A stretch of 64,000 nucleotides of DNA from NCBI GenBank assembly GCA_021397845.1, contig JAHSVC010000029.1, forward strand, positions 564,501 to 628,500. The letters are read 5' to 3'. The stretch comes from Areca catechu (taxonomy: Eukaryota > Streptophyta > Magnoliopsida > Arecales > Arecaceae). Under the pieces are notes generated by a model. The model was not told where the DNA came from. It saw nothing but the letters and a program-made list of their open reading frames with translations, and did not search any database. Shown here piece by piece: positions 22,801 to 34,181 of this stretch (position 1 is the stretch's first letter; each line of letters begins with the position of its first letter). The position numbers were made by a program, and so were the translations under genes.

Positions 22801-25181
22801 ATGCCATCGACATCGGGTCAAGCAGGCCATGTTCCACCCATGACCGGTCGGTCAAACCATGTCCAGCTGTCTCAATTGACACTTGACTCTTCCGCCCCCT
22901 GCCCGGGTCAACAGGCACAACCCAACTTGGGTTATCGGCAACAAGAGCCTCCTCTATACCCGATCGATTCTTTTTCTCAACCCAATCAGGGTTATCCTAG
23001 TCTAGCAAATCAAGAGCCTTCTTCCCATGTTCCTGGTCTATCTATCCAGCCTAACTCAGGCTACCCTTCACAACCCAATGTAGGACCCTATGACCAACCC
23101 TTGGACCAAAGAGTCTCCTTTGGGGTTAACCCTAACCCCCCTCCTCATCCAACCGGGAATGCATCTCATCCTTGGATCTTAAATTCCCGGGAAGATTTCG
23201 AGCGACAGGTCTTAGAGTTCACCCAAGCGGCTACAACTCAAAAATGTTCTCTGGCAGCTATGTGCCATTGTCCAAATGTAAGTCTACCACCCTGGTACAA
23301 GATACCTAAGTTTGCGAAGTTTGATGGGAAAGGTGACCCACACCATCACTTGCGACTTTTCATTTCCGACACTCTCCCGGTGAGAGATAATAAGGACAAC
23401 CTTATTTTTCTCTTCCAGAAGAGTTTTGAAGGAGATGCCGCAAGGTGGTTCGGGAGTCTCCCGGTTGGTAGCATCACATCCTTCGAGGATCTCGCCACTA
23501 ACTTTCTCAACCAGTACTCCTATCTCACTGGCAAGAAGCCAACCATCGCCGATCTTCAGGACACAGCTCAACGCCCTGAAGAGGACTTGAAAGCCTTTTT
23601 CAGTAGATTTAGGGAGGTTCTAATCAAAACCGAGATCCCTCTACCCGAATCTCAAGCTGTCCAGATGCTGGTCAAAAATCTTAGAGATCCACTTCGATCT
23701 CTTATCCGCCCAGTCACAGTACCTATCCTGATCTTTATGAAAGAGCCTCTCAACTCGAGAGGAATCTAAAGAAAGGATTATTTTGTTCTATGTTTCCTAA
23801 GAGTTATGGTTCTTCCCCCTCCTCCCAAAGTGGAGGTGCTCAAAAGAAGAAGACGGCTGACATCAAGTCTAGTGGTGTCAACCAAATCAACACTATTTCC
23901 CAGGGAAATGGAAGGAGAGGGAATTACCAGCGTTCCCCAAACCAGAACCAGGTACCCTTGCAAATCTCAGTTCCTCTCCAACAACCTCTTCCACTTCCTC
24001 CTAATCCTATAGCAACCCTTCCTAGTCAACCAGCTCTACCTCCACCTGTCCAACCTGCCCAAGTGCTGCCAGTTCAGCCTCCCAACCTGTTTCCTCAATA
24101 CACCCTGCCTCAAGGTAACCAAGCTTTCCAAAACCAGGGGCAAGGGCAAAGAAGAAACTTCGATGCTCAAATTCCCTTCGCCTACGGTGCTGCAAATGCC
24201 CGTAAGCCTCTTCGAGAAAACAAAGTCTTCCCTGTTCCTTGTGAAGTAATCCTTTATTTACTCTTAGCCGGAGGCAAGATCACTTTACCTGAGCAAAGGC
24301 CTCAGGATCTAACCAAAGTGAATATGTCCAAGTTCTGCTCCTATCATCGAGCATATGGCCATGAGACCAACTCATGTTGGAATCTTCAAGATGTCATCGA
24401 ATCCATGGTCAAGGCTGGACAACTTCACTTTGATCAGAATGCTCAGGCCCAAGCTCCTCCTCCTCAAAACCCTAATATGGGGATTTTCACAAATCCGCTT
24501 CCTAATCACGAAGCAAAGGGCTCAGGAGGAGGTAGTAATCAGGTAAACACGATCTTGGGACTTGAGGAAACCCCGGTTAACCCAGCTAAGACGATTAGGC
24601 GCGACCCCTCTATTGTCTTAGGAACTTCCTTCTCCCAACCAGATGTGTTCATTGAAAGGAGGTTGTTCTTTCAACCGGGAGTAAGCAATAAGCCCATTTG
24701 CTCTAGAATGGACTTCTCAAAATCCGCGGTTAGAGATGAAGAATCCTCATCTGTCAACTACTTCAATTCCCAAGGGGGATCCTCTCAATCTGTTCACCCG
24801 TGGACTGGACCTCCCCTTGTCATCCATGTAGGAAAAACTTCTTCTTCCCAACCATTAGACCGGGAAGCTAGCTCTAACCCCATCCCATCCTCGGGTATCG
24901 TTCCTCAACTGACTGTTGCCGCGTCATCGAGCCCAGCGGCTCACTCTCCTTCGATCATCTCTTTGGGCCAAGGAGCCCCGTTTCATCAAACATCTCCGAG
25001 TCAAATGACTCAATTCCAGTCTGCTACATCTTCGGGTCGAGGAGCCCCCCTTCAACAAGCATCCCCGAGCCAAGTGGCTCAATTTCAATCTACTTCAACT
25101 CCGGGCCAAGGAGCCCCACTTCAGCAACCATCTTTCCAGTCTACTCACTTAGGATCGCTTCAATCATTGGGATCTTTATAG
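22801..25181 (+). pseudogene. Near-intact Ty3/gypsy gag with one frameshift
   Basis: The N-terminal part is proline- and glutamine-rich (residues 1-120). The gag capsid domain follows: WYKIPKFAKFDGKGDPHHHL (about 23290-23350), IFLFQKSFEGDAARWFGSL, EDLATNFLNQYSYL and LKAFFSRFREVL. At about 23715-23730 the sense moves by one base into the frame that is open to 25181. Without the shift the first frame stops at 23767. The second part contains AKGLFCSMFPKSY-like text (read as KKGLFCSMFPKSY), a polyproline linker and FCSYHRAYGHETNSC (about 24325-24376), the CHHC-type knuckle of this lineage. A serine- and glutamine-rich tail with 69-bp repeats ends it. No protease, RT or LTR follows. Compared with the other fragments here it is little decayed, which suggests a later arrival. 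Confidence 0.9.
24966..25150 (+). repeat. 69-bp tandem repeats in the gag tail
   Basis: Units begin at 24966, 25035 and 25104, a period of exactly 69 bp (23 codons), each starting with a GQGAP or GRGAP-type reading. The third is partial. Further degraded copies of the ggccaaggagccc core continue past the stop to about 25355. Copy-number change by slippage or unequal recombination is likely. Confidence 0.8.
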
Positions 25182-27242
25182 CCCCACCTCTCAAGTTCAG
25201 TTTGCTTCGACTCCGAGCCAAGGAATTCATCCAGGAAGGGCCAAGGAGCCCCACCTTTGTGTCAAAACTCTTTTTTCAGCCTACTTCATCTTCCCTGAGC
25301 CAAGGAGCTCATTTAGGGTCATTCCAATCTTCGGGCCAATCAGCCCCGTCTTTTCAGTTTACATCTTCAGTAGTTTAACCGGGTAAAGTAACCCCATCTT
25401 TTCCGGTCCAGGAGAAGGGGGATGATCTGATTGCTTGTCAGCTGACTCGTGTCTCCCCACACCTTGTTCTCCTTCCTAGTCGGGAGGCAAGGTAGCCCTA
25501 AGCCTATACAGGTAAGGAGCATGCATCCGGGTGGCTTCTTCCCTTCCCCGGAATCACGAGTGCCTGCATTGACGTGTCTGCCTGCCTGCTGTCTTTGTTT
25601 CAAACAGAATCGACGTACTTCCTTATTATTTAATTTTCATTTTTTTTTTTTATTTATTTATGGTCACACCGAGGATGGAATCTTTGCAATACCAAACTGA
25701 GGAGACTATTGTGTTTGGAAAAGCTTGATTGCCTAGTCCTCGTGTAGCCCTCCGGATTGCTCCTCGTAAAAAAAGTACGCCGGGATGGCTGATGGCCTCT
25801 GACTGGATAGCAGAGCAGTTTTCTTTAATTCCATGGGTGAAACCGCGAAAACCCGAATCTATAAAAAAATGAGAATCACAAAAACCATTTTTTCTTTTTT
25901 AGGCAAGTCAGCCGTCTACTCTGCGACTACATCCGTCGTACCAATGACGTCAGTGACCACACTCAGTGTTGGGGACAGGTTGAATGGTGCCATGTACAAT
26001 GGAAGTCAAGGATGGAATTCTTGCTTGAGCAACTGGACCTGTGGACGATTGTCAATGGGACAGAAAAGCGGAATTGGTTAGCTAGGCAATGAAAGATAAA
26101 TAGGGTTGTTGCCGAGCTTTGCATGGATAGGGCGGAGCGCCACCTCGAAGTTGAAGAATAGGGTAGGGTCTGAGCCCTAGTCAGGCTAGTCAAGCGCTAC
26201 TTCTAAAACGATATAGTTGGTCGTCCTGCTCTCATCCACGTATCAACGTTAGGTCGACCCGGAATTGCTGGGGCTTGGCTAAAGAATGAAGCGATTAGTC
26301 ATCGAGCCTTTCCTGCAATAGGGCTGCGGGGAATAGGCTTAAATGCATGCTCGATCGAATAGTGGACGGGGACGAGAACCGGGATACTACTGGTGAAGTT
26401 AGACGACCAGCCGCTTTTCCGATATTTCCTCGCGCCCCGGATATATTATAGTAACGACCGACCAGCTGTATAAAAATCGAGGTGTATGTATGTGGGAATC
26501 GGCATTCAAAGCCCTTCCCTTTGCGGGCCAGTCCAGGAGCTGGGCCTTACGTGATAGGGGCTGAAACCCCAAAAACCTGTAACAACTCCCTATTCCCGAG
26601 AGATTGACGTCGGGTGGAGGAGTCGATACGATACATCTATGCGGAGTTGAACCGACCTTACCGGGCGTGGTTTTTCTGAGATCTCCCTTCCAAGCACTCG
26701 ACCGTTGCTATGTCGGTAAATGGATTGGGGGGCCAATGCACCCTTAGAGGTTTGGGAACGACCCAGACCTATTGATTGCCCCTCCTGCCTAGGGAGCATG
26801 CACAGGAATCCCGGACATTGAGGGGGAGGGGGATGTCCGTAATGAACTACTTATACTTATTCCCTAATCACTTACTTTTTTTAAAGAAGTAAGGATAAGA
26901 CAAATAAAAGAAAGACTTGAAATACCAAAAAGAACTCATTCTAGAATACAATACATTTTTGTAACAAATAGCACTTGTACGTCCCAGCAGCATGGCAATG
27001 CGGAGGTGCCCTAGAGAGGGTTCTAAGACACCCGGGGAAATGGTCGATTTCCCACCTTCCTTTTTTCTCGGGCATATCGAGAGGTTGGTCTAGTACAAGA
27101 ATGAGAAAGCCACAACAGCAGGGAACAGTCAGACACTGCGCGTAAGAAAAGACATTTATAATATATATATAACTAAAATAATGAGACAATCAATATAGAA
27201 TGTGGTTCTGGTTGAGGAAAGGGTCAACGCAAGGATCTTACT
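25182..27242. other. gag 3' relics, then spacer downstream of rps10
   Basis: To about 25375 the sequence still carries repeat cores of the gag tail in shifted frames. A T-rich tract (about 25620-25665) follows, then mitochondrial-type spacer. From about 26220 to 26830 the DNA is GC-balanced, with no ORF beyond 70 codons. This spacer lies downstream of rps10 (minus) and may hold its 3' untranslated region. No gene is recognised. Confidence 0.45.
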
Positions 27243-28355
27243 TCGAAGCAATCTCTGGAGTTTGCCCTTATCCGAACGGGTCTTGCAAGAAAGACGGATT
27301 TCATATTGAGCTCCAAATATACGCTATTGGGATGGAATGGCTCAACCGACGTTCTCCCTCCCTAAGAACCGCACGTGCGAGTTCCCCCGCATACGGCTCA
27401 AGTGGCGAAGGCCCTTTCCTTCGCGCTTGGTAAGCGCTTCGCTGTAGCCAAGCTTACTGCTAGCCTATCGGCTAGAGCCAAGCTTCGACCGCGACTGCTC
27501 GTCGCTTCTGGCCGCCTTATTCCGTCACCCGAGATCCAAGTCAGCACCGGCAAAGATCTCTTGATTCCTCGCGGCCGGGCCGGCTTGGAAGCAAGCTACC
27601 TGTCGCCTATCTCACCCGGCACTTTGAAGGGTGAGCCTTCGCTTTTTGGATCGTCTTCTGCCCAATGCGGTACCCTCCCGTTTTTTGGTTCCCATCCCAT
27701 TGGGTTTACTTTGTTCACAGGTTGACCCCATGGCAGCAAGAAAAGGCGATCTTGTGCTATACTCCGGTGATCTCTTGCCTACCGAGGCACGCTAACTCCC
27801 ATCGTGTCCCAGATCACATTCCGTGAATCGAAAGGGGAAGCCCACTCATCCATCAGCTCCTCTCGTAGATGCGGTGCGGTTTTACGAAGCGTCTAAGCAC
27901 AGTTCACTCGCGTTGATCAATTAAGAGTTTTGCCGCCACTCCTTAAGGTAACATTTTGTATCATACACTTCTTGCATAGTTTCCCACGCTTCATACCTCC
28001 TCTCCTCTTCTTAAGGTAAAGGGCTAGGCATGGTGGGGTAGGAGCATCCAGTCGGCAAGATTTTGGGCCTGACAAAAAAGTCTTATGTCCTCCGAGTCGC
28101 ACGGCGTTTTAACCGAAAGAACTTCTTGCGCAATTCATGCGTTTCCGTTTTTATGACCAAAAATTGTTTCTTGATTTCCATTTCAAATTGTTCTCTGGAC
28201 TTTTTATCAATATGAGGTGATCGTAACACTGTATATAAGACTCGTGATTCAGGCAATCCAATCTTCCGTGTGTAACGCGTAAGCCCCCAAAAATGGTTTT
28301 TTTCAAAAAATGGGTTTTCAAAAGATCGAATCACTATGCGTATCTTGGTGGTCGT
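27243..28355 (-). CDS. rps10: Mitochondrial ribosomal protein S10, two exons
   Basis: S10 is a protein of the 3' domain of the mitochondrial small ribosomal subunit. Exon 1 (28355-28103) and exon 2 (27325-27243) join through a C|AG codon to give a 111-residue protein, the usual plant length. Recognised text includes YTRKIGLPESRVLYTVLRSP, HIDKKSREQFEMEIKK and TETHELRKKFF in exon 1, then FGAQYEI and DKGKLQRLL in exon 2. No ATG stands at the conserved start. The codon there is ACG (28355-28353), followed by the expected TTKIRIVIRSF, so editing to AUG is inferred. After KLQRLL comes CGA (27243-27245), which editing would turn into UGA; otherwise the frame runs on for more than 70 codons. Arg81 (CGG) and Ser102 (TCG) stand where plant proteins usually have Trp and Leu. 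An unedited open frame starts at 28334, but the conserved N-terminus argues for 28355. Confidence 0.93.
27326..28102 (-). ncRNA. Group II intron of rps10
   Basis: The intron is 777 bp and starts GTGCGACT at 28102, the group II 5' consensus. Domain V is complete at 27399-27366, starting GAGCCGTATGCGG and ending GTGCGGTTC, with the AGC catalytic triad. A domain VI stem follows (GGGAGGG paired with CCATCCC) and the intron ends CCCAAT at 27326. No maturase ORF is present, as is usual for this intron. The sequence supports a cis-spliced, structurally intact intron. Confidence 0.9.
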
Positions 28356-31006
28356 GACTTTTGGTGGTCTTTATTTTCTCCTCTTCCTGTTCTATTGATC
28401 AGAAGGCAGTGCCACGCCGGTTTAGAATTCGGGTTAAGGCTCCCCTCCCTTTTTCGTAAGAAAAAAAAATAAGAAGTAGGACCAAACCTCGAAGAAGAAG
28501 CCTGAGCACTGGACGAAGTGTTTTCCGTTGTATGACGAAGAAGAAGAAAGGATGGGACAACGGTACCGCAAGCAAGCATGCAATGCTCCTCTGCTGACCT
28601 GATGAAAGAGCCATCGGTGACAACAACTCTGAGAGAAGATTTTAGAAGATGGGGCGCCCCCAAGAATGAAAAAGAATTTGATCTTTTTAAGCCGAAGATC
28701 AACTGGGCAGATCTCTATGTTATGTTCCAAGACCGCCGGAGCCGCCGTTGGACCAATCATTCACCAAGGCCGCATCCCTGCGGATGCCAGGTTCTTTTTA
28801 GCGAGGAGATGGAAATCGATCTGGAGGACAAGTGGTGGTTACAGCTTGAAGAGGAAGGACCACTCACTCAGTCCTTCTGAAAAAGGAGAAGAAGCCAATT
28901 CACTTCCCGGGAAGAGTTGCACGAAGAGGGTTCGCCCTCTGCCATTAAAGAAGGGGAGATAGAAGAGATGATATCATCAATACAGTCGTCTCTTCCCTAA
29001 AACTGTCGGGGTGGATATCATATTCCCCACGCCTGACTATTTTGGGGTGCATTTCAAACCCCTGTAGGAAAACAACCACTTTGTTCAGTTCAGTAAAGTT
29101 GACCGTCTTCCATGCGTAGCTGTGCCCGGCCGATGCGTTCCATTATTGCTGCATTTAAGCGCTGGGGAAGAAGTCTCGTCATTCCAGCGTTTTTGGATGT
29201 GAATCATCCCCGCCATGAGCGAGATTTTGGTGCGTTTATTCGTCTTTGTCTAGTTAACCCTCCTATTTCTTTTTTCATTCGAGTCAACCGGCCGAGTCTA
29301 TTAAAATTTATATACGTATTTCTCATCATCCTTCCCGAAAAGATAGCCAAACAATAAAGACTTCTGAGCGCCTGCCCGAGTGCTAAAAATCTTTTGGGCT
29401 GCTTGCAAATTTGGTTGAGTGATCGCCAGTAGCAGCCCTCTTCCTAAAGAGTCCTATCCTTAGGGCAGGTCTACTGCTCGAAAAAACGACCATCCTCTCC
29501 TTCGTCCTCTTTACACTTAGTTGCTTGGGACTAGCTGCCTAACGTTGCCTGTCCGGAGGAATAAGAACCGCTGCTGCTGGGCCTAACGCTATTCCCAACC
29601 GTCGTGGAGTTCCCAAAAAGGCATACGCCCTTGAGACTTAAGATAGATGGGAGCTCCCCTCCCCTTGAAACGCAAAGGTCCTAGCTACAGCGCATATTTG
29701 ACACATATTCAAATTCCCTACATATGAGCCAGATCAAGAGCCCTCAGTATCAGAGAGAGATGGGGAGAAAAGAAAGTCTTTGTCATTGGTTCACTAGCTG
29801 TGCCTTCTTCCCATTTCTTTTTCGTTGCCTAAGCACTTACACACCTCGGAGGGTTTCCAGTTCCAGGTTTAGATCCATCCTATAGTCGCAGAACTCATTT
29901 CAGATCCAAATAAAGTGAATATACAATCTATAGCCACCACGGGATAGACATCTACGGGCAGGCCCTATCCATTTATATACCAAAAATGATCGAATCTTCG
30001 GGCTGTTCCGGTTCCACCAGCAACGGTTCTATATCCAGTGGTGGTTAGAGCTTCTCTCCAATAGTGGTGTCCCGTTATAGGTATAAAAAAAGGTACGTAC
30101 TAGGAGCCTGGTTTGACCTTTCGATCCATTAGAAGAACGAGCCTAAGCTTTTAGAAATCGAGAGGTTCTGGTACCTGTTTCATATATTGCTAAAGCAATG
30201 GAAGCAGCACTGACTCCAATAACTGGAGCGAAGGTTGCAGCGGTAGGGACAGAGATAGTGGCAGTGGCATAGAGAGTCACGGAAGTAGAAACTACATCAG
30301 TTGTTGCAGCAGTCTCAGATCCAGTTGCTAAGATAGCAGCATCTTTCTCACTCCCGCCCAGGGAGGAAGCTAGAACTTCCTATCCCCACGAAAAAATGGC
30401 TTTCTTATTCCCACCGGGGGCTGGCTTACTAGAGATGATCGAACTTTATCTTCTTACTCACTTTGTCAAAGGAGGCTACGGCTACGATGTCTGCATTAAC
30501 TTTCTCGAGCCTCTCTTTGAGTGACGCATGTTTCCCTTTGAGAAGTCTTGATGTATTGATGAAAGCTCGAAGATGTTTTAGATCGCCCAGTAAGCCAATT
30601 TCTCTTTCTCTCCACCTCTGATAGATCTTTCCCCATCCTTGCAAATTTCATTCCCTTCTTGATTAACGGGAAACAGATATCCCAGGAGGCTTCAGCTGCT
30701 GTAGGTCTGATCTGCTCGACAGAGGCGACCCCATATGTTGGGTACTGTACTAAGGAAAGAATTCTTGATATTCCTTAACCACGAGGAGGCCAAATTGATC
30801 GCCATAGGAACTCAGATCACATCCGTCCTGTCTTCGTAACATGGTTCGAAGTATCCTTTTTCTTTTTCGAATTCAGCGAGCTCTACTGCCAGGGCATACT
30901 CGAGAATCTCGACGTTCTGCTCTGCAGGCAGCTTACTCTATGCTTAGTCTCGGGAAGTGGAGTCCCGCGCCTTCCCCGTATGCCAGAGGAGAAGGAACCC
31001 GAATGC
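28356..31006. other. Spacer upstream of rps10, no gene recognised
   Basis: Short overlapping frames on both strands (28334-28962; 29112-29357 plus, 81 codons; 30429-30644 minus, 71 codons, lysine-rich) have no family motif. The part nearest rps10 would contain its leader and promoter, but no convincing conserved promoter nonamer is seen on the minus strand. Confidence 0.4.
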
Positions 31007-31080
31007 CGACTTGCATGTGTTAAGCATATAGCTAGCGTTCCTTCTGAGCCAGGATCAAACTCAGATTTGGACTATGATTG
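31007..31080 (-). pseudogene. 5' fragment of mitochondrial 18S rRNA gene
   Basis: The minus strand reads GAGTTTGATCCTGGCTCAG, followed by AAGGAACGCTAGCTATATGC and TTAACACATGCAAGTCG. This is the 5' end of plant mitochondrial small-subunit rRNA, with about 15 bases of its usual leader (CAATCATAGTC...). The match ends abruptly after AAGTCG and unrelated sequence follows, so only about 70 bp of the gene are present. It is a recombination-derived fragment, not a working gene. Confidence 0.85.
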
Positions 31081-32091
31081 GGCCCTGCAGTGGTAGAACC
31101 TGGTGAACCGGGCATACTCCTTCCTAACCTTCTGTGGACCTTGCTTCTCTTATGAAATATGAAATGAAACTTCTCCGCCGACAGAGTGCTTCGTTGATTC
31201 AAAAGCTACGTCTTTCCCGTTGCTGAAGCGCCTGCACTCTAGCACGGCGCTCTTTTTGAATCTTTTTCTCTATATTCGCGTGACACTTACTTTACGTGAT
31301 GTCACAGTTCGATTAGAGCTAGCTCGACCAGCCCGTCGATCCTAACTCTTCGCTGGTTCATTCATTCGGTTTGAAAGGTGTTATTCTAAAGCCAGAAGCA
31401 AGCCTCCTCTCATTTAGGAAGGAAAACGGAAGTGGAAGTGGTGTAAGATGCAGATACGATCCTCAGAATTTACTGCAATGAGTCCATTCGAAACGAACGA
31501 ATAGTGATTACTAAAGCAATAAATCACAAATGATTCATCGCGTATGTGTGGCGCACTGAACACATAGTTTTCGGAAGTTGTGTGGAATGCGCTTTCTTTT
31601 CGCTGTATGGGAGCGCGTAGGGAGCGTGTAGTGCTCTTGTTTTATTTGATTGTACTTTCATTGATTTTTTTTTACTAACTCAGGAACTTTCCCTTAGGGT
31701 GCATTCCTGGTAAGTAAGCCGAGTTCTTCCCTTGATAGAAGGACTCGGTGAACGTCTTTCAATGCTTTATTTCTTAGCTTAGTTCTCCCTGCTTTATTAG
31801 ATCCTTGTTGCTTAAGCTTCTCTGCTCTGATAAAGCAGTCTTATTTAATTTAAGCGCATGGTCTGCTAATAGTGAGAAATCTCGATCTTCTTAGTCTTTC
31901 GGTTCGGAAAAGGAACAACCGTTTAGGGGGAAACAGTAGCCGGGGAGTGTGCTATTCCCGACCATACCCTTTGCACTAATGTGTAACTCGTAGTACGGCC
32001 GGCGAACTCTATGCTTAGCGCCAAGAGGTGGAGCTGCTACCCCGAAGGAGTTCTTGACGCATGTGTTAAGCATATGTTTTTTCCTAATATT
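31081..32091. other. Spacer with a repeated rRNA-like word
   Basis: No gene is recognised. The 17-mer gcatgtgttaagcatat of the rRNA fragment (31013-31029) recurs at about 32058-32074. In both places it is preceded at a distance by actctatgcttag (about 30936 and 32006). Confidence 0.45.
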
Positions 32092-32760
32092 TTAGTCTCG
32101 GTTGTGCGATTTGGTGCACCCCTCGCTTGCTGCTTGTACTCCCCCGCCTTCTACTATATGAGGATTCGCCGCTGCCCCCGCATCTACCAATTCATTCACG
32201 TCTTTTACCGCCTGCGCTACCTCATGCAGCTCCATTATCTGCTCCAGTACCTGCCGGGCAGCTGTGATTTCTTCAATTTCCGGCATCCTTGCAATCCAAA
32301 CGGCAGTCCCTACTACCATAGCGGGGAACAGGATGCTTGCGAGCCTTTCCGAGTCCACTATGACTCTGGGTGCTCTCTTTAGGTTCACTCTCGTTAGTAA
32401 GTGTGCCCCATAGCCCTCTTTTATAAGGCCTCTACTTAGCCCGCTCCCTGCTCGCTCTAGCTGCCTGCAAGCGGCTGCTTCCATGGCGTGCTTTCCCCTA
32501 ATGGCTGCCTCCTGCCTTTTTTGTGGCAGGTAAGTGCTAAGCATAGTCCTGTTTGGGAATCCGCTATGCCCCACGGAGGAGAGGATGCTTGCTGTGGTTT
32601 CCCCAACGCCCGTCGTTCCCCTTGTTATTAAGTTCATGGGCTGATTGCTTACGCTGTTACTTTTTCTTTGGGGTCCCCCTCTTGCTTGTTGCATCCTCTC
32701 TTTCATCACCACACTTACTTTTCTAGCCAAGGATGCTGTTATTGCTATCATCTCTCCCAT
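32092..32760 (-). CDS. ORF222, unknown, in minus-strand ORF island
   Basis: A continuous 222-codon frame from ATG at 32760, with a TAA in the same frame about 40 bases upstream. The product starts helical and basic (MGEMIAITASLARKVSVVMK), has a glycine- and arginine-rich middle, one short hydrophobic stretch (ILFPAMVVGTAVWIA, about residues 143-157) and an acidic helical C-terminal part. I recognise no family. It lies on the same strand as the ORF at 33537-34181, with a broken 87-codon frame (32836-33099) between them. The length and helical composition are unlike a random ORF, but an antisense frame of 123 codons overlaps its 3' part. Origin from a plasmid or virus-like insertion is possible but unproven. 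Confidence 0.35.
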   Translation of the reverse strand: MGEMIAITASLARKVSVVMKERMQQARGGPQRKSNSVSNQPMNLITRGTTGVGETTASILSSVGHSGFPNRTMLSTYLPQKRQEAAIRGKHAMEAAACRQLERAGSGLSRGLIKEGYGAHLLTRVNLKRAPRVIVDSERLASILFPAMVVGTAVWIARMPEIEEITAARQVLEQIMELHEVAQAVKDVNELVDAGAAANPHIVEGGGVQAASEGCTKSHNRD

Positions 32761-33536
32761 TTGATCACGTTCTCTCTCGCAGGGCTTATCGCCCTTGCTT
32801 TATTTCCACCCCATTGGAATTCCACTCCTGAGGTGCTATCTTCTTCTGGCATTTTGGCCAAGAAAGAAATGGGACGTACCGAACAATCTATAAGAAGTAA
32901 CAGGCAGGGGGTGTGTCACCTCACTACTTACAACGATATATTTCTCCGAGTGAGTTGCCCCTTTTAATACTATCGCTTCCAGAACATAGGTAGTCATGCC
33001 ATGGATACGAATGTTTGGTCGACCAAGAAAGTAGTGAAAAAGCAAGGAACGGCAAAGTGCTTTCCGCTGCCGCAGCCTATAACCGGATCGCTGCGGCATA
33101 GCCGTTTTTGGTTAGAGACCTTTTTTAAAGATTCATGAATGAGTATCTTCCTTTTTCCTTTTTCTTTCTCCTCGGCTTTCCCGAGATTTCCCCCCGCTTC
33201 CCCTATCTGTTTGTTTCTCTCTTGGGGGGGAACCCGCTGTAATGCTCACCTTATCCTACGCAAATAATGCTACCTTCGTGATATCTCCAAATTCCTCTGC
33301 TCTATTTCTTTCTTCAAATCATAGTTTCCCACGTTCCATACCGGTTCCTTACTCCTAGGACCAGCGTTGCTTTTGATAGTTCAATCTCATTGTCATTTTG
33401 CTGCTGTTTCGCATCTGTTGTGCTATCGGATAACGTCGGTCTTACTAACCAAATTCTCTCTTCGCCTCCTTTTTTGTTGCTGGATTAGTGTAGCGGGCCA
33501 GGAGATATAGTCAGGATCATGCTCTGCTTCATTTCT
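32761..33536 (-). other. Interval between ORF222 and the helicase-like ORF
   Basis: The minus frame 32836-33099 (87 codons, arginine-rich start RSGYRLRQRKALCRSLL) may be part of the same broken gene set. No domain is recognised. The rest is T-rich on the plus strand and has no ORF. Confidence 0.3.
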
Positions 33537-34181
33537 TTAGATCATAGCTCCCATGGTGTTGAAGATAGCGATCCTCCGCTTATCACCAATAGATACTATT
33601 TCTTCTTCTTTCTTCTTCTTGATGGGAATTATTAGAAACTTCAACAAGGACAGATCAGCTGCATCCACCGTATCCCACTGGATCTCCATCCACAGGACAC
33701 TAGCTTTCAGCTTACTCCATCCGCCGCTTTGTACCTCTACTACTTCTCCCGTTCTTCTTAGAGTTGCTACCTCTTCGAAGTTTGTTTTCATTCGCAGCGT
33801 ACTCCCCTGCAGTATCTCATCCGCGTTGTGAGGTAATGGAGTTACGCACTTGCTAATAGCGATATCCTTAACCTTAAGCCTTTGTTGCTCTCGTGCTTTC
33901 AAGTGTAGTGATTGGGTTATACGCCGTTGGATGCAACCCCATAGTGTGGCTATGGTTCGTTCTTCCCTAAAATCGTGAAAATTGGAGGTGAATCTGATTC
34001 TGATAAATCTCTCTTGGAAGGGTCCTCCGTCGCGTAAGCATTTTGGTATCTGGTTGGCTATCATAACAATGGGTATCTTCCTTTTTTTGGTGAACACCCT
34101 CGAATACTTTGAGTCAAGTCTACACTCCTGCCCATCAAGTAGCTTTAGGAGCGTGTTTGCATAAGGTGCCCCGGCGCAGGG
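33537..34181 (-). pseudogene. SF3-helicase-like ORF fragment
   Basis: The frame is open from just after a TGA at 34182-34184 to the stop at 33537 (214 codons). It has no ATG at its head, and the first start-like codon is a GTG at 34097. Near the front it reads TLLKLLDGQECRLDSKY, then KKRKIPIVMIANQIP (about 34053-34085) and GPFQERFIRIRF (33990-34025). A run of hydrophobics ending in an asparagine, about 15 residues before an ERF-type arginine and a beta strand, is the layout of motif C and the arginine finger in superfamily 3 helicases of small DNA replicons. No Walker A motif was found upstream. An acidic YDSMDDP lies in another frame at about 34185-34210. The C-terminal 130 residues are lysine-rich and unassigned. 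This is a guess from motif shape. Confidence 0.35.

Noticed and set aside
33537..34181. Geminivirus- or parvovirus-type replication protein
   Set aside because: The motif C-like and arginine-finger-like text is suggestive, but without a Walker A motif or an endonuclease domain a specific family cannot be named.
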